Source: Candidatus Sulfotelmatobacter sp.
Lineage (GTDB): Bacteria > Acidobacteriota > Terriglobia > Terriglobales > Acidobacteriaceae
Length of the DNA stretch: 24,858 nucleotides
Reading direction: 5' to 3'
NCBI GenBank assembly: GCA_030037515.1
Contig: JASHRE010000752.1
Location: 1 to 24,858, forward strand
Both the position numbers and the translations under genes were made by a program. Under the pieces are notes generated by a model. The model was not told the origin of the DNA. It ran no database searches and saw nothing but the letters and a program-made list of their open reading frames with translations. Positions 7,492 to 15,874 of the stretch are shown piece after piece (position 1 is the first letter of the stretch; the number at the start of each line of letters is the position of its first letter).

Positions 7492-8241
7492 TCAAGCGGC
7501 GGCCAATCCGCTCGCCGCAGCGCGATCGACCAACCAGATCAGCTTGCCGTTCGCGGGATGCACCAGCTTCGCCGGATATTGCTCCGCCGAGGCATTGCTC
7601 TGTAAGACAGCTTCGAGGGCCGGAGCTTTGTCGGTCCCGCTTACCAGAAAAGCGACGCAACGCGCGGCGTTGAGAACCGGCAAGGTAAATGTGATGCGGT
7701 GCGTGTTGAACTTTTCCACCCAGTTGGCCACCACCAGCCTGGATTTTTCCTGCAGGGCTGCTGTTCCAGGAAACAAGGAAGCGGTGTGGCCGTCGGGGCC
7801 GAGGCCGAGGAGGATGACATCGAAAACTGGAACTTGTCCCGGCTCCGGCGAGAAGAATTTGAGCAGGCTCTGCTCGTACGCTTCGGCCGCGGCGGCCGCA
7901 TCGGGGTTTTCCGCCGGTACCCGAAAAATGTTTGCCTGGGGAATGGGGACCTTCGACAGCATGGCTTCATTGGCCATTCGGAAATTGCTGTCTTTATCGG
8001 TCGGCGGGACGTGACGCTCATCGCCAAAGAAGAAAAACATTCGATCCCAGGGAAGGGAAGTGCGGGCGTTGGTGGCAAGCAAATTGTAGAGACTGCGCGG
8101 CGTGGAACCGCCGGAAAGGGCGATGGTGAAGCGACCGCGTTCTTCCGCGGCTTCCTTGGCCGCGTGCGCGACTAGTTCCGCGCCCGCTTCAAACAGCTCC
8201 TGCGGGGTGGTCAGAGTGCGGATTTCTACCGAGGAACTCAA
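7492..8241 (-). CDS. pgl: 6-phosphogluconolactonase
   Basis: It hydrolyses 6-phosphoglucono-1,5-lactone to 6-phosphogluconate in the oxidative pentose phosphate pathway. At 249 residues it fits the DevB/SOL-type family. The hallmarks are LSGGSTPRSLY (42-52), the glucosamine-6-phosphate-isomerase-like sugar phosphate loop, FFGDERHVPPTDKDSNF (71-87), and GLGPDGHTASLFPG (146-159). Translation starts at TTG 8241; the choice is set by an AGGAG six bases upstream and by the family N-terminus. It lies 23 bases after glk in the order zwf-glk-pgl, so glucose phosphorylation, oxidation and lactone hydrolysis are encoded side by side. Confidence 0.93.
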   Translation of the reverse strand: MSSSVEIRTLTTPQELFEAGAELVAHAAKEAAEERGRFTIALSGGSTPRSLYNLLATNARTSLPWDRMFFFFGDERHVPPTDKDSNFRMANEAMLSKVPIPQANIFRVPAENPDAAAAAEAYEQSLLKFFSPEPGQVPVFDVILLGLGPDGHTASLFPGTAALQEKSRLVVANWVEKFNTHRITFTLPVLNAARCVAFLVSGTDKAPALEAVLQSNASAEQYPAKLVHPANGKLIWLVDRAAASGLAAA

Positions 8242-8247
8242 CGCAAT

Positions 8248-8252
8248 CTCCT
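8248..8252 (-). promoter_or_regulatory. Ribosome binding site supporting a TTG start for pgl
   Basis: AGGAG on the minus strand is six bases before TTG 8241. No in-frame ATG or GTG fits the family N-terminus better, so this site fixes the unusual start codon. Confidence 0.75.
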
Positions 8253-8264
8253 ATACAAGACCGG

Positions 8265-9251
8265 TCAGTGCTGACAGGCTCGCACGGCGGCACAGCGCGC
8301 GGCTCCAAGCAGCCCGGCTTTTTCATTGGTGACGACTTGCACGGGTATCGCTTCGACCAGCGGACGCAACCGTCCTTTGTACAAGAAGGATTCCATAAAG
8401 AGCGGGCCTTTTAATTTGCTCAGAATTTTCGGCGGAATGCCTCCCGCCAGAAACAGGCCCCCGGTCGCCATTACTTTCAGAGCAAGATTGGATGCTTCCG
8501 CTCCATACACCGATATCCAGATGTCGAGCGCTTTTTCCGCCAGCTCGCTCGAGCCGTCCATCGCGGCGTTCGAGATTGCGGCGGCGGGATCTCCCGCTTT
8601 CATCTGAGCCGCGACTTCCGGCGATTCTTTGGCCGGGCCGGCGTCGCGAAGAAATTCGTAAACGTTCACCAGTCCTGGGCCGGAAAGGATGCGCTCATAG
8701 CTGACATGTCCGTAGCGAGACTTGAGAAAACGCAACAGTTCGATTTGTAGATCGTTTTGCGGTGAGAAATCGGTGTGTCCACCTTCGCAGGCGAAGACAT
8801 GATGCGCTTTGCCATCCCAGAAAAGGCCGGCTTCGCCCAGTCCCGTGCCGGGCGCGATCACGCCCTGATTGCCAATCGCTGGTCCGCCAACCGCATTCAG
8901 AGGCACAAGATCGGCGGCGCCGAGTGCGCCGATGCCCCAGGCGCTCGCCTCCAGGTCATTGATGAGAAGCGTGGCGGGGAGATGGATCTGTTTGGCCAGC
9001 AGCGACTGCTCGATCACCCAGGGCAGGTTGGATGTTTCGACTCGCCCGTTGCGAACGGGGCCGGCGATGCCGAAGCAGGCAGCTTCCGGACGAGTGCCGG
9101 AATCGTCGAGGAACTTCACGACGATCTCGCCGAATTCACTGTGCTGGCGGCTGGGAAAAACGCGCTCAGAAACGAGGCGAAGATGACCATTCTGGGGTTG
9201 AAAGTAAGCCAGCCTGGCATTGGTGCCACCAATATCGCCGGCCAGGATCAT
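8265..9251 (-). CDS. glk: Glucokinase
   Basis: It phosphorylates glucose to glucose 6-phosphate with ATP. The protein is 328 residues, typical of the group of glucokinases like E. coli Glk. The N-terminal phosphate loop is LAGDIGGTNARLAYF (3-17), the catalytic aspartate is Asp99 in LLINDLEA, the ATP-binding segment is APGTGLGEAG (133-142), and the glucose-binding segment is CEGGHTDF (155-162). The start ATG 9251 overlaps the zwf stop by four bases (ATGA), which implies translational coupling. The open frame upstream of 9251 lies inside zwf and is not part of the gene. Confidence 0.94.
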   Translation of the reverse strand: MILAGDIGGTNARLAYFQPQNGHLRLVSERVFPSRQHSEFGEIVVKFLDDSGTRPEAACFGIAGPVRNGRVETSNLPWVIEQSLLAKQIHLPATLLINDLEASAWGIGALGAADLVPLNAVGGPAIGNQGVIAPGTGLGEAGLFWDGKAHHVFACEGGHTDFSPQNDLQIELLRFLKSRYGHVSYERILSGPGLVNVYEFLRDAGPAKESPEVAAQMKAGDPAAAISNAAMDGSSELAEKALDIWISVYGAEASNLALKVMATGGLFLAGGIPPKILSKLKGPLFMESFLYKGRLRPLVEAIPVQVVTNEKAGLLGAARCAAVRACQH

Positions 9252-10789
9252 TTTTCGAAATTCCTCCAGCGGCGGCCGTCGCGTTCGAGCAGTTCGTCGG
9301 CCTCCTTCGGTCCCCACGTGCCCGAGGCATAGTTGGGGAAATTGCGCGGCGGCAGCGCCTTCCAAACGTCAAGAATCGGATTCACGACCGACCAGCCTGC
9401 TTCCACCATGTCGGCGCGCTGAAACAGGGTCTGATCGCCGATCATGCAGTCATGCAGAAGCCGCTCGTATCCGGTGCTGGGCTGCTTGCCGAAATATTGC
9501 TGATACTCAAAATTCATATCGACCGTGCCCAGGCGCATAACCGGGCCAGGAACCTTGGCCGCGAATTGCAGCGAGATGCCTTCTTCCGGCTGAATGTGCA
9601 GCACCAGTTGGTTGGGCATGAGTTGCTCAACTGGCGTGTCGCGAAACAACACGAATGGCGCCCGTCGGAACTGTATCACGATATGCGTGTTGCGCACGGG
9701 CATTCGCTTGCCGGTGCGCAGATAGAACGGAACGTCGGCCCAACGCCAATTGTCGATCAAGAGTTTCATCGCGACGAAGGTTTCCGTTCGCGAGTCAGGC
9801 GGAACGTCGGGCTCGGTTCGATACGCGGGCACGTGGCTGCCGTCCACGACCCCCTCGCCATATTGCCCGCGAATCGAGCGGGTTAGAACCTCCTCGTCGC
9901 TCATGGGCTGGATTGCGTGCAGAATTTTTGCCTGCTCATCGCGCACAGCATTGGCGTCGAATGAAATCGGCGGTTCCATCGCCGTCAGCGAGATGAGTTG
10001 CATGATGTGGTTGGGCACCATGTCGCGCAGCGTACCTGCCGTGTCGAAATAACTTCCACGCCCTTCGACGCCGACGACTTCCGCCACAGAAATTTGTACA
10101 TGATCGATGTAGCGGCGGTTCCACACGGGCTCGAAGATTCCGTTGGCGAAGCGGAAGGCCAAGATATTTTGCACGGTCTCTTTGCCGAGATAATGATCAA
10201 TGCGATAGATCTGGGTCTCGTCGACGACCTTGAGTAATTGTTGGTTGAGTTTCTTGGCCGAATCAAGATCGTGCCCGAAGGGCTTCTCGATGACCACGCG
10301 GCGCCAGTGGTTGTTGCTCTGCTCCATCAGTCCGTTGGCCGCGAGATGCTCGACGATCGGTCCGAAAAAACTGGGCGCGGTGGCAAGATAGTAGAAGAAG
10401 TCCCCGTGAGTGCCGTGCTCCTGGTCGGTTTTGGCCAGGTAATCCTTCAGCTGCGGATAAAGATTCTTGTCGTTGAAGTCGCCGGAGTAGTAGTAGAAGC
10501 GGCGATCAAACCACTCCCACAGGTCGCTGTCGACACACTCCCCGCAGTACCCTTTGATGTCGTCATAGACTCTTTTTCGGAACTCCTCGTCCGACATCTG
10601 CGCCCGGGCGACGCCGACGACGGCAAATTCCCGCGAGAGCAGCCCGGCACGAGCGAGGTTGTAGAGTGCCGGAATGAGCATGCGTCCAGTCAAATCGCCA
10701 GCCGCGCCGAAGATCACCATCACGCACGGATCGCTCTGCCTGCCAACGCGAGGAGTTGTTACCGCGGGCCGTTCCGCTAATTGCGCCAT
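9248..10789 (-). CDS. zwf: Glucose-6-phosphate 1-dehydrogenase
   Basis: It oxidises glucose 6-phosphate to 6-phosphogluconolactone with NADP+ or NAD+. The protein has 513 residues, a normal full length. The nucleotide-binding motif is VIFGAAGDLTGR (25-36), and the active-site signature RIDHYLGKE (196-204) holds the substrate lysine Lys203. The segment EKPFGHDL (168-175) is also characteristic. The start ATG 10789 has GAGG upstream. It follows the damaged gnd sequence and overlaps glk by four bases. It is intact, unlike its upstream neighbour. Confidence 0.95.
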   Translation of the reverse strand: MAQLAERPAVTTPRVGRQSDPCVMVIFGAAGDLTGRMLIPALYNLARAGLLSREFAVVGVARAQMSDEEFRKRVYDDIKGYCGECVDSDLWEWFDRRFYYYSGDFNDKNLYPQLKDYLAKTDQEHGTHGDFFYYLATAPSFFGPIVEHLAANGLMEQSNNHWRRVVIEKPFGHDLDSAKKLNQQLLKVVDETQIYRIDHYLGKETVQNILAFRFANGIFEPVWNRRYIDHVQISVAEVVGVEGRGSYFDTAGTLRDMVPNHIMQLISLTAMEPPISFDANAVRDEQAKILHAIQPMSDEEVLTRSIRGQYGEGVVDGSHVPAYRTEPDVPPDSRTETFVAMKLLIDNWRWADVPFYLRTGKRMPVRNTHIVIQFRRAPFVLFRDTPVEQLMPNQLVLHIQPEEGISLQFAAKVPGPVMRLGTVDMNFEYQQYFGKQPSTGYERLLHDCMIGDQTLFQRADMVEAGWSVVNPILDVWKALPPRNFPNYASGTWGPKEADELLERDGRRWRNFEK

Positions 10790-10835
10790 GCATCAACCTC
10801 AAGGCCTGAAATGGTAAGTCCGTTATGCGCTTTCT

Positions 10836-11491
10836 TCACTGTAGCTGATCCGGGCTCGACGTGCCCGCCGAATTTCTGCCCCATCGCCGAAAGAACCCTT
10901 TTCCGGCAAATGCATGTTTCTGACGTGGCCGGAAACGAACAAACAACGCGGCACTGAGCACATCCACCGGCACGGCTTCATCAATGGCGGCCTGGATGGT
11001 CCAGCGACCTTCGCCGGAATCCTGCACGTAGTCTTCGTATTCCGACAGCCTCGGATTCTCCGCGAGCGCCATCGCCGTCAGATCGAGCAGCCAGGAACTG
11101 ATCACGCTGCCCCGGCCAGACTTCGGCAATGTCAGCCAAGTTCAAACCGAAACGTATGTCTTCGGGCAACTCCTTGCTGGTCGCATTCTTGAAGATATCG
11201 AATCCTTCGGCGTAGGCCTGCACCATGCCGTACTCGATTCCGTTGTGCACCATCTTCAAAAAATGGCTTGCGCCGGAAGGTCCGCAGTGGATGTAGCCGT
11301 CTTCGGCCGCACCAGGGAGTTTCTCGCGTCCCGGCGTGCGCGGGATCCCGCCTCTGCCGGGCGCGAGGCGTTTTGAAGATGGGATCGAGGCGCTGAACAG
11401 CTTCTTCTGGACCCCCGATCATCGTGCGATATCCGCGCTCCAGGCCCCAAACGCCGCCGCTGGTGCCGACGTCGAGGTAGTGAATGCCTTT
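10836..11491 (-). pseudogene. gnd: 6-phosphogluconate dehydrogenase, N-terminally deleted and frameshifted
   Basis: Three reading frames in succession give a recognisable decarboxylating 6-phosphogluconate dehydrogenase of the short (about 300-residue) type. The first piece starts at KGIHYLDVGTSGGVWGLERG and runs to IFKT. A frameshift near 11365-11370 moves to a frame reading LAPGRGGIPRTPG and later KMVHNGIEYGMVQAYAEG. A second near 11111-11117 restores GSVISSWLLDLTA and DSGEGRWTIQAAIDEAVP. A third near 10895-10902 spoils the C-terminus, where another frame would read VLSAMGQKFGGHVEPG. The N-terminal NADP-binding third is absent: upstream sequence is Pgi-like instead. Residues are still well conserved, so the damage is recent or includes sequencing indels. 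It is probably non-functional. Confidence 0.85.
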
Positions 11492-11681
11492 GTTCGTCGG
11501 TGATGTCGAGTCAGCCCAGCCATTGCGACTCGTCGCTGCCGGTCCACAGAGTGGCGTCGCGGCTCCACAAGCGTTGCATCTTGCCGCCTGACTGCCAGTC
11601 CTTGACATTGGTCTTGACTGCAGTCGCCAGCGGCTCGGCAGAGAAACCTTGAGAGCGTTCACGAGTCGACCCTTGCTTCGA
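11492..11681 (-). pseudogene. Remnant of a Pgi domain following transaldolase
   Basis: Directly after the tal stop TAG (11682-11684) the same reading frame continues as FSAEPLATAVKTNVKDWQ, GGKMQRLWSRDATLW and TGSDESQWLG. These segments look like the linker and first residues of the phosphoglucose isomerase part of fused transaldolase/Pgi enzymes or their neighbouring Pgi. The frame meets TGA at 11511-11513, where TGG (Trp) would be expected, then reads LDITDEQ and passes straight into gnd sequence. The catalytic Pgi regions are missing. The identification is from recalled family sequence; the frame continuity is seen directly. Confidence 0.6.
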
Positions 11682-12848
11682 CTAGCTTTTCGATTGGGTA
11701 TTCTTTTCCACCGCGGCCAACAGTTTGTCGAAGGCATCGGCGAACAGTTTTACACCGTCATCGGTGAGCTTGTCCGTGACTTCTTTGATCGAGATTCCGG
11801 CGTGCGCCAGGTCCGCCATCGTTTTTTCTGCGCCCGGGATATCTTCCGTGAGGCTGTTGCGCAAGCGGCCATGATCGCGGAACGCGTCGATCGTCGCTGG
11901 AGGCATGGTGTTCACCGTGTCCCGGCCTATCAGTTCCTCGACGTAGACGACATCGCGATAGCTTGGATTTTTCGTGCTCGTACTCGCCCACAGCACGCGC
12001 TGCGTCTGCGCTCCCTTGGCGGCCAGCGCTTCCCAGCAAGAACCGCTGAAAATTCGCTGATAGCGTTGATACGCCAGTTTGCCGTTTGCGATGGCAACCT
12101 TCCCAAGCAGACTTTCAAGGAAAGCCTTCTGGCTGGCGTCGGCGGCCGACGAGATTTTCTTGTCGAGGAGGGAATCGACCAGCGTATCGATGCGGCTGAT
12201 GAAGAAGCTGGCCACGCCCGCCATCTTTTTCAGATTTCCGCCGCGAGCCGCGAGATCTTGCAGGCCGGCGACGTAAGACTGGGCAACCGTTTCATAGACA
12301 TCCTGCGAAAACAGCAGAGTCACGTTGATGTTGACGCCTTCTCCGATGAGTTGCCGGATGGCCGGAATTCCCTCCGCCGTGCCGGGAACTTTGATCATCA
12401 CGTTCTCGCGCCGCACGGTCTTCCAGAGCCGGCGCGCTTCGTCGATCGTTTCCTTCGTTTTGCGCGCCAGATAGGGCGAGACTTCCAGGCTGACGTACCC
12501 GTCGCGGAAATTCGATTGCTGATGGACGTCGCGCAGGATGTCGGCCGCCGCCTGAATGTCGCGAATGGCGATCTGCTCAAATTTGGCGGTGGCGTCGAGA
12601 TCCTTGCGCGCGGCAAGCGATTTCAAAACGTCATCGTAGAGCGAGCTTTCATCGATGGCTTTTTCGAAGATCGACGGATTTGAGGTCATGCCGCGCAGAC
12701 CATCGTGGTCGATCATCTGCTTCAGCCTTCCGGTGGTGAACAGGTCGCGGCGGATGTAGTCGAGCCACATTGACTGCCCATAGCTGAGCAGTTCCTGCAG
12801 CGGATTCTTTGTAGCTTTCGAATTTTCCAGAATTCCAGTCGGTTGCAT
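11682..12848 (-). CDS. tal: Transaldolase
   Basis: It transfers a dihydroxyacetone unit between sugar phosphates in the non-oxidative pentose phosphate pathway. The protein has 388 residues, the length of the larger TalB/Tal-Pgi type domain. The Schiff-base lysine is Lys153 in ENVMIKVPGT, and the family signature GMTSNPSIFEKAI lies at 53-65. The segment GVNINVTLLFS (171-181) and the C-terminal region are intact. ATG 12848 has GGAGAG upstream. It starts 18 bases after the tkt stop, so the two are probably cotranscribed. Its stop codon is followed in frame by Pgi-like sequence, suggesting the present end is derived from a longer fused protein or a tightly joined gene pair. Confidence 0.93.
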   Translation of the reverse strand: MQPTGILENSKATKNPLQELLSYGQSMWLDYIRRDLFTTGRLKQMIDHDGLRGMTSNPSIFEKAIDESSLYDDVLKSLAARKDLDATAKFEQIAIRDIQAAADILRDVHQQSNFRDGYVSLEVSPYLARKTKETIDEARRLWKTVRRENVMIKVPGTAEGIPAIRQLIGEGVNINVTLLFSQDVYETVAQSYVAGLQDLAARGGNLKKMAGVASFFISRIDTLVDSLLDKKISSAADASQKAFLESLLGKVAIANGKLAYQRYQRIFSGSCWEALAAKGAQTQRVLWASTSTKNPSYRDVVYVEELIGRDTVNTMPPATIDAFRDHGRLRNSLTEDIPGAEKTMADLAHAGISIKEVTDKLTDDGVKLFADAFDKLLAAVEKNTQSKS

Positions 12849-12866
12849 AATGCTCTCCAGAATTTA

Positions 12867-14948
12867 TCAAGCTTTCCCGCCCATCGCGGCGCGGGCTTCG
12901 GCGATCACGCGATCGACGGTGAAGCCGAAGTATTTGAGTAAATCTTTGAGTGGCGCAGAAGCTCCAAAGCGATGCATTCCGAGCATGCGTCCCTTGGGGC
13001 CCACGTAGCGGTCCCAGCCCAAGGTCGAAGCCATTTCCACCGACACACGCGCAGTTACGTCGCGCGGCAGAACGCTCTCTTTGTAAGCGGCATCCTGTTG
13101 CTCGAACAATTCCCAGCACGGCATGCTGACGACGCGCGGCTTGACGCCTTCGGCTTTCAATTTTTCGTACGCGTCGACACAGAGCGAGAGTTCGCTGCCC
13201 GTGCCCATCAGCACCACATCCGGTTTGCCGCCCGAATCCGCCAGGACATAGGCCCCCTTGGCGACGCCAGAAGCCGGCGCATATTTTGAACGGTCGAGCG
13301 TGGGGATGTTCTGCCGACTCAGAACCAGCGCGGCGGGAGAACGTTTCAACTGCGCGATGATCTTCCACGCTTCCGTGACCTCATTGGCGTCGCCCGGGCG
13401 CAGAACGAGCAGATTCGGCATCGCCCGCAGTGAAGCCAACTGCTCGATGGGCTGATGCGTCGGTCCATCCTCGCCAAGGCCGATGGAATCGTGCGTGAAA
13501 ACGAAAATCGAAGCGATTTCCATGAGCGCGGCCAGACGGATGCTCGGACGCATGTAGTCGCTGAAATTGAAGAAAGTCGCTCCGAAGGCGCGAATGTCGG
13601 ATACCGTCAAGCCGTTCACGCTTGCGGCCATGACGTGCTCGCGCACGCCGAAGTGCAAGTTGCGTCCGGCATAGTTCTCGGAGCTGAAATCGCCCGCACC
13701 CTCGAATTTCAGAGTTGTTCTATTCGAGGTCGCGAGATCGGCCGACCCACCGATCAGCCAGGGAACGTTTTGCGCCAGCGCGTTCAGCACTTTTCCGCCA
13801 CTCTCGCGCGTAGCCATGCCCTTCGCATCGGCCGGAAACGTTGGCAGGTTTTTGTCCCAGCCGGAAGGCAATTCACGGCGCTGCATGTGATGCAGGCGTT
13901 CGGCCAGTTCGGGATATTTCTGAGAATATTCGGCAAATGTTTTCGACCACTGCGCATGTAGCTCGCGTCCGCGGTTGCCGATTCCTTCGCGGAAGTGCTC
14001 GCGCACGCCGTCGGGCACCAGGAACTTCGCGTCTTCCGGCCAGCCGTAGAATTTCTTGACCAGCTTCACTTCCTCTTCGCCAAGCGGTTCGCCGTGGGCG
14101 GCATTGGTGTCCTGCTTATGCGGAGATCCGTAGCCGATGTGGCTGTCGACGATGATGAGGGTGGGGCGATCTTCTGTATCGAGGAATACGCGGAACGCCC
14201 GCGCCAGCATCTCCAAATCGTTGGCGTCGGTGACCCGGGTAACGTTCCACTGATATCCCACGAAGCGCGTGGCGACATCTTCGCTGAATGACCAGTCCGC
14301 GGGACCGTCAAGCGTGACCGAGTTGTGGTCGTAGATCCAACACAGATTCGATAGCTTCAGGTGTCCGGCGAGCGATGCCGCTTCACCGCCAATGCCTTCC
14401 ATCAAATCGCCGTCGCTGCAAAACGTATAGATGTTGTAGTTGAAAATTTCGCACCCCGGGCGGTTGAAGTTCGCGGCCAGCCACTTCGATGCAATCGCCA
14501 TGCCCACGCTGTTTCCCACGCCTTGTCCGAGCGGGCCCGTGGTGGTTTCGACTCCAGAGGTCAGGTGAGATTCGGGATGGCCCGGCGTGCGGCTTCCCAG
14601 TTGACGGAAGCGCTTGATCTCCTCCATCGGAACGGCGAGTTCTTCGGTGACCTCGCCTTTTTCGTTCATCTGCCGGACTCCCGCCAAGTGAAGCATGGCG
14701 TATAGCAGCATGGAAGCATGGCCATTGGAAAGCACGAAGCGGTCGCGGTTAAACCAAGCTGGATCGGCCGGATCGTAGTTAAGAAAGTCCTGCCAGAGGC
14801 AATACGCGACGGGCGCGAAACCCATCGGGGCGCCGGGGTGCCCCGAGTTCGCCTTCTGGACGGCATCGATAGCCAGGGTTCGAATGGTGTTGATGCAAAG
14901 TGTATCTAGCTGTTGACCAGTGGCTAAAACCTGTTCGCTGGCTACCAT
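12867..14948 (-). CDS. tkt: Transketolase
   Basis: It is a thiamine-diphosphate enzyme moving two-carbon units between ketose and aldose phosphates. The chosen protein has 693 residues, the standard length. The N-terminal family signature is SGHPGAPMGFAPVAYCLW, the thiamine-binding motif SDGDLMEG falls near residues 178-185, and FTHDSIGLGEDGPTHQPIEQ is the substrate and cofactor segment of the pyrimidine domain. ATG 14948 is preferred over TTG 14972 because AAGGAG lies nine bases before it. It is the first gene of the cluster, so the promoter should be in 14949-15116, where I see only weak matches. Confidence 0.95.
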   Translation of the reverse strand: MVASEQVLATGQQLDTLCINTIRTLAIDAVQKANSGHPGAPMGFAPVAYCLWQDFLNYDPADPAWFNRDRFVLSNGHASMLLYAMLHLAGVRQMNEKGEVTEELAVPMEEIKRFRQLGSRTPGHPESHLTSGVETTTGPLGQGVGNSVGMAIASKWLAANFNRPGCEIFNYNIYTFCSDGDLMEGIGGEAASLAGHLKLSNLCWIYDHNSVTLDGPADWSFSEDVATRFVGYQWNVTRVTDANDLEMLARAFRVFLDTEDRPTLIIVDSHIGYGSPHKQDTNAAHGEPLGEEEVKLVKKFYGWPEDAKFLVPDGVREHFREGIGNRGRELHAQWSKTFAEYSQKYPELAERLHHMQRRELPSGWDKNLPTFPADAKGMATRESGGKVLNALAQNVPWLIGGSADLATSNRTTLKFEGAGDFSSENYAGRNLHFGVREHVMAASVNGLTVSDIRAFGATFFNFSDYMRPSIRLAALMEIASIFVFTHDSIGLGEDGPTHQPIEQLASLRAMPNLLVLRPGDANEVTEAWKIIAQLKRSPAALVLSRQNIPTLDRSKYAPASGVAKGAYVLADSGGKPDVVLMGTGSELSLCVDAYEKLKAEGVKPRVVSMPCWELFEQQDAAYKESVLPRDVTARVSVEMASTLGWDRYVGPKGRMLGMHRFGASAPLKDLLKYFGFTVDRVIAEARAAMGGKA

Positions 14949-14957
14949 GAGACTCCG

Positions 14958-14963
14958 CTCCTT
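14958..14963 (-). promoter_or_regulatory. Ribosome binding site deciding the tkt start
   Basis: AAGGAG on the minus strand lies nine bases before ATG 14948. The upstream TTG at 14972 has no such site, and the six-base site falls inside the extra codons that start would add. Confidence 0.8.
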
Positions 14964-15116
14964 AGTATTCAAGTGGATAAACTGCGAATCCGAATGGCGC
15001 TACAGCCAGTTAGAGTCCCCGACGGCAGAAAGGGATTCGTTCTAGCAAAAGTGTACCAATTTTTCTCGGAGCGCGCGGATTACGATTCCGTGAAAACGTC
15101 GAGGACCGTCTTTGAA

Positions 15117-15764
15117 CTACTTGAGAAGCTGAAGATAGCTGTTTTCGCTTTGCGAAGCCCGAGTGCTATCCTGAACGAATTTCAGGAACTGGCGGAGGCT
15201 GTCGCGCTCGGCGGGAGTCATGGTGTCGAAACGCACGCGCACGCCGGCCGTGCGGCCGCTGCGTTGCACGACGCCGTTAAGGGCAAAGCCTTTGACCCAG
15301 AGTTTTCCGTTGGCGACCCAGAGACCGACCTCCACCTGGGCGCCGGGTTTGACCGGGGTCGCAGTTTCGACCAGGCATCCTCCAACGCTGGTGTTGGCCA
15401 GATTCCCCCATAAAGGGGTGGCTTCATCATCGACGCGAATCTCCACGGCAACAAAACACTTGATGCGGGGATGGCGGCGGCGATCAGTGCTCCAGTTCGG
15501 GCTGAACAGATCGGGTTCGAACGGAGGAGTTTGGGAAGTCGGAGTCGGAACCGGTTCCAGCGCCGCATTGGGCTGCGCCGTCGCCGAGGCCGCGCCAGCT
15601 TGGGCGGCAGCGTTGGCTTTCACCTCGCGCATCGCGGCGAGCAGAGCTTGTTCGCGCTCGGCGGGGGGTGCTTCGCGATACGTTTGCAACAGTTTTCCGA
15701 TCTGCCGTACCAGGTCAGGATCAGAGAGAATTCGCGTCCAGTCGGTTCCAGTGGCCGTACTCAT
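15117..15764 (-). CDS. PilZ-domain protein with N-terminal helical extension
   Basis: This 215-residue protein is a probable cyclic-di-GMP receptor. The PilZ domain covers about residues 92-200. Its two nucleotide-binding motifs are present: DRRRHPR (94-100, RxxxR type) and NTSVGGC (124-130, D/NxSxxG type). Residues 1-50 are predicted to be helical and charged, followed by an Ala/Pro/Gln-rich flexible linker (50-88), so the N-terminus may be a separate output or partner-binding module. ATG 15764 is chosen; a frame back to 15830 would add 22 residues that run through dyad-rich DNA. A second PilZ gene lies upstream on the same strand. Confidence 0.88.
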   Translation of the reverse strand: MSTATGTDWTRILSDPDLVRQIGKLLQTYREAPPAEREQALLAAMREVKANAAAQAGAASATAQPNAALEPVPTPTSQTPPFEPDLFSPNWSTDRRRHPRIKCFVAVEIRVDDEATPLWGNLANTSVGGCLVETATPVKPGAQVEVGLWVANGKLWVKGFALNGVVQRSGRTAGVRVRFDTMTPAERDSLRQFLKFVQDSTRASQSENSYLQLLK

Positions 15765-15807
15765 GCAGTGCACTTTCTTCCTGTGTGGAACTGTAAGAGC
15801 TAGATTG

Positions 15808-15864
15808 GACCGAAGGTCATGGTTGTTCAAGATGACCTAAGTCACGGGCTCGGCGACTTAAGTC
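15808..15864 (-). promoter_or_regulatory. Dyad-rich region upstream of the PilZ gene
   Basis: Two near-identical dyad-symmetric decamers, GACCTAAGTC (15834-15843) and GACTTAAGTC (15855-15864, a perfect palindrome), are 21 bases apart, about two helical turns. Next to them AGGTCAT (15814-15820) and ATGACCT (15832-15838) form an inverted repeat with an 11-base gap, and GACC-GAA-GGTC sits at 15808-15818. This is what a pair of operator sites for a dimeric regulator would look like. No regulator is identified. Confidence 0.45.
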
Positions 15865-15874
15865 TTGGCACTTC

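Noticed and set aside
11649..12683. A 344-codon open frame on the + strand opposite tal
   Set aside because: It is the antisense shadow of an intact transaldolase with clear catalytic residues; its translation is Arg-rich and has no family features.
14949..15116. Promoter for tkt
   Set aside because: Only weak hexamer matches (a TGCTAGAAC-like -10 without a matching -35) are visible, so I do not list one.
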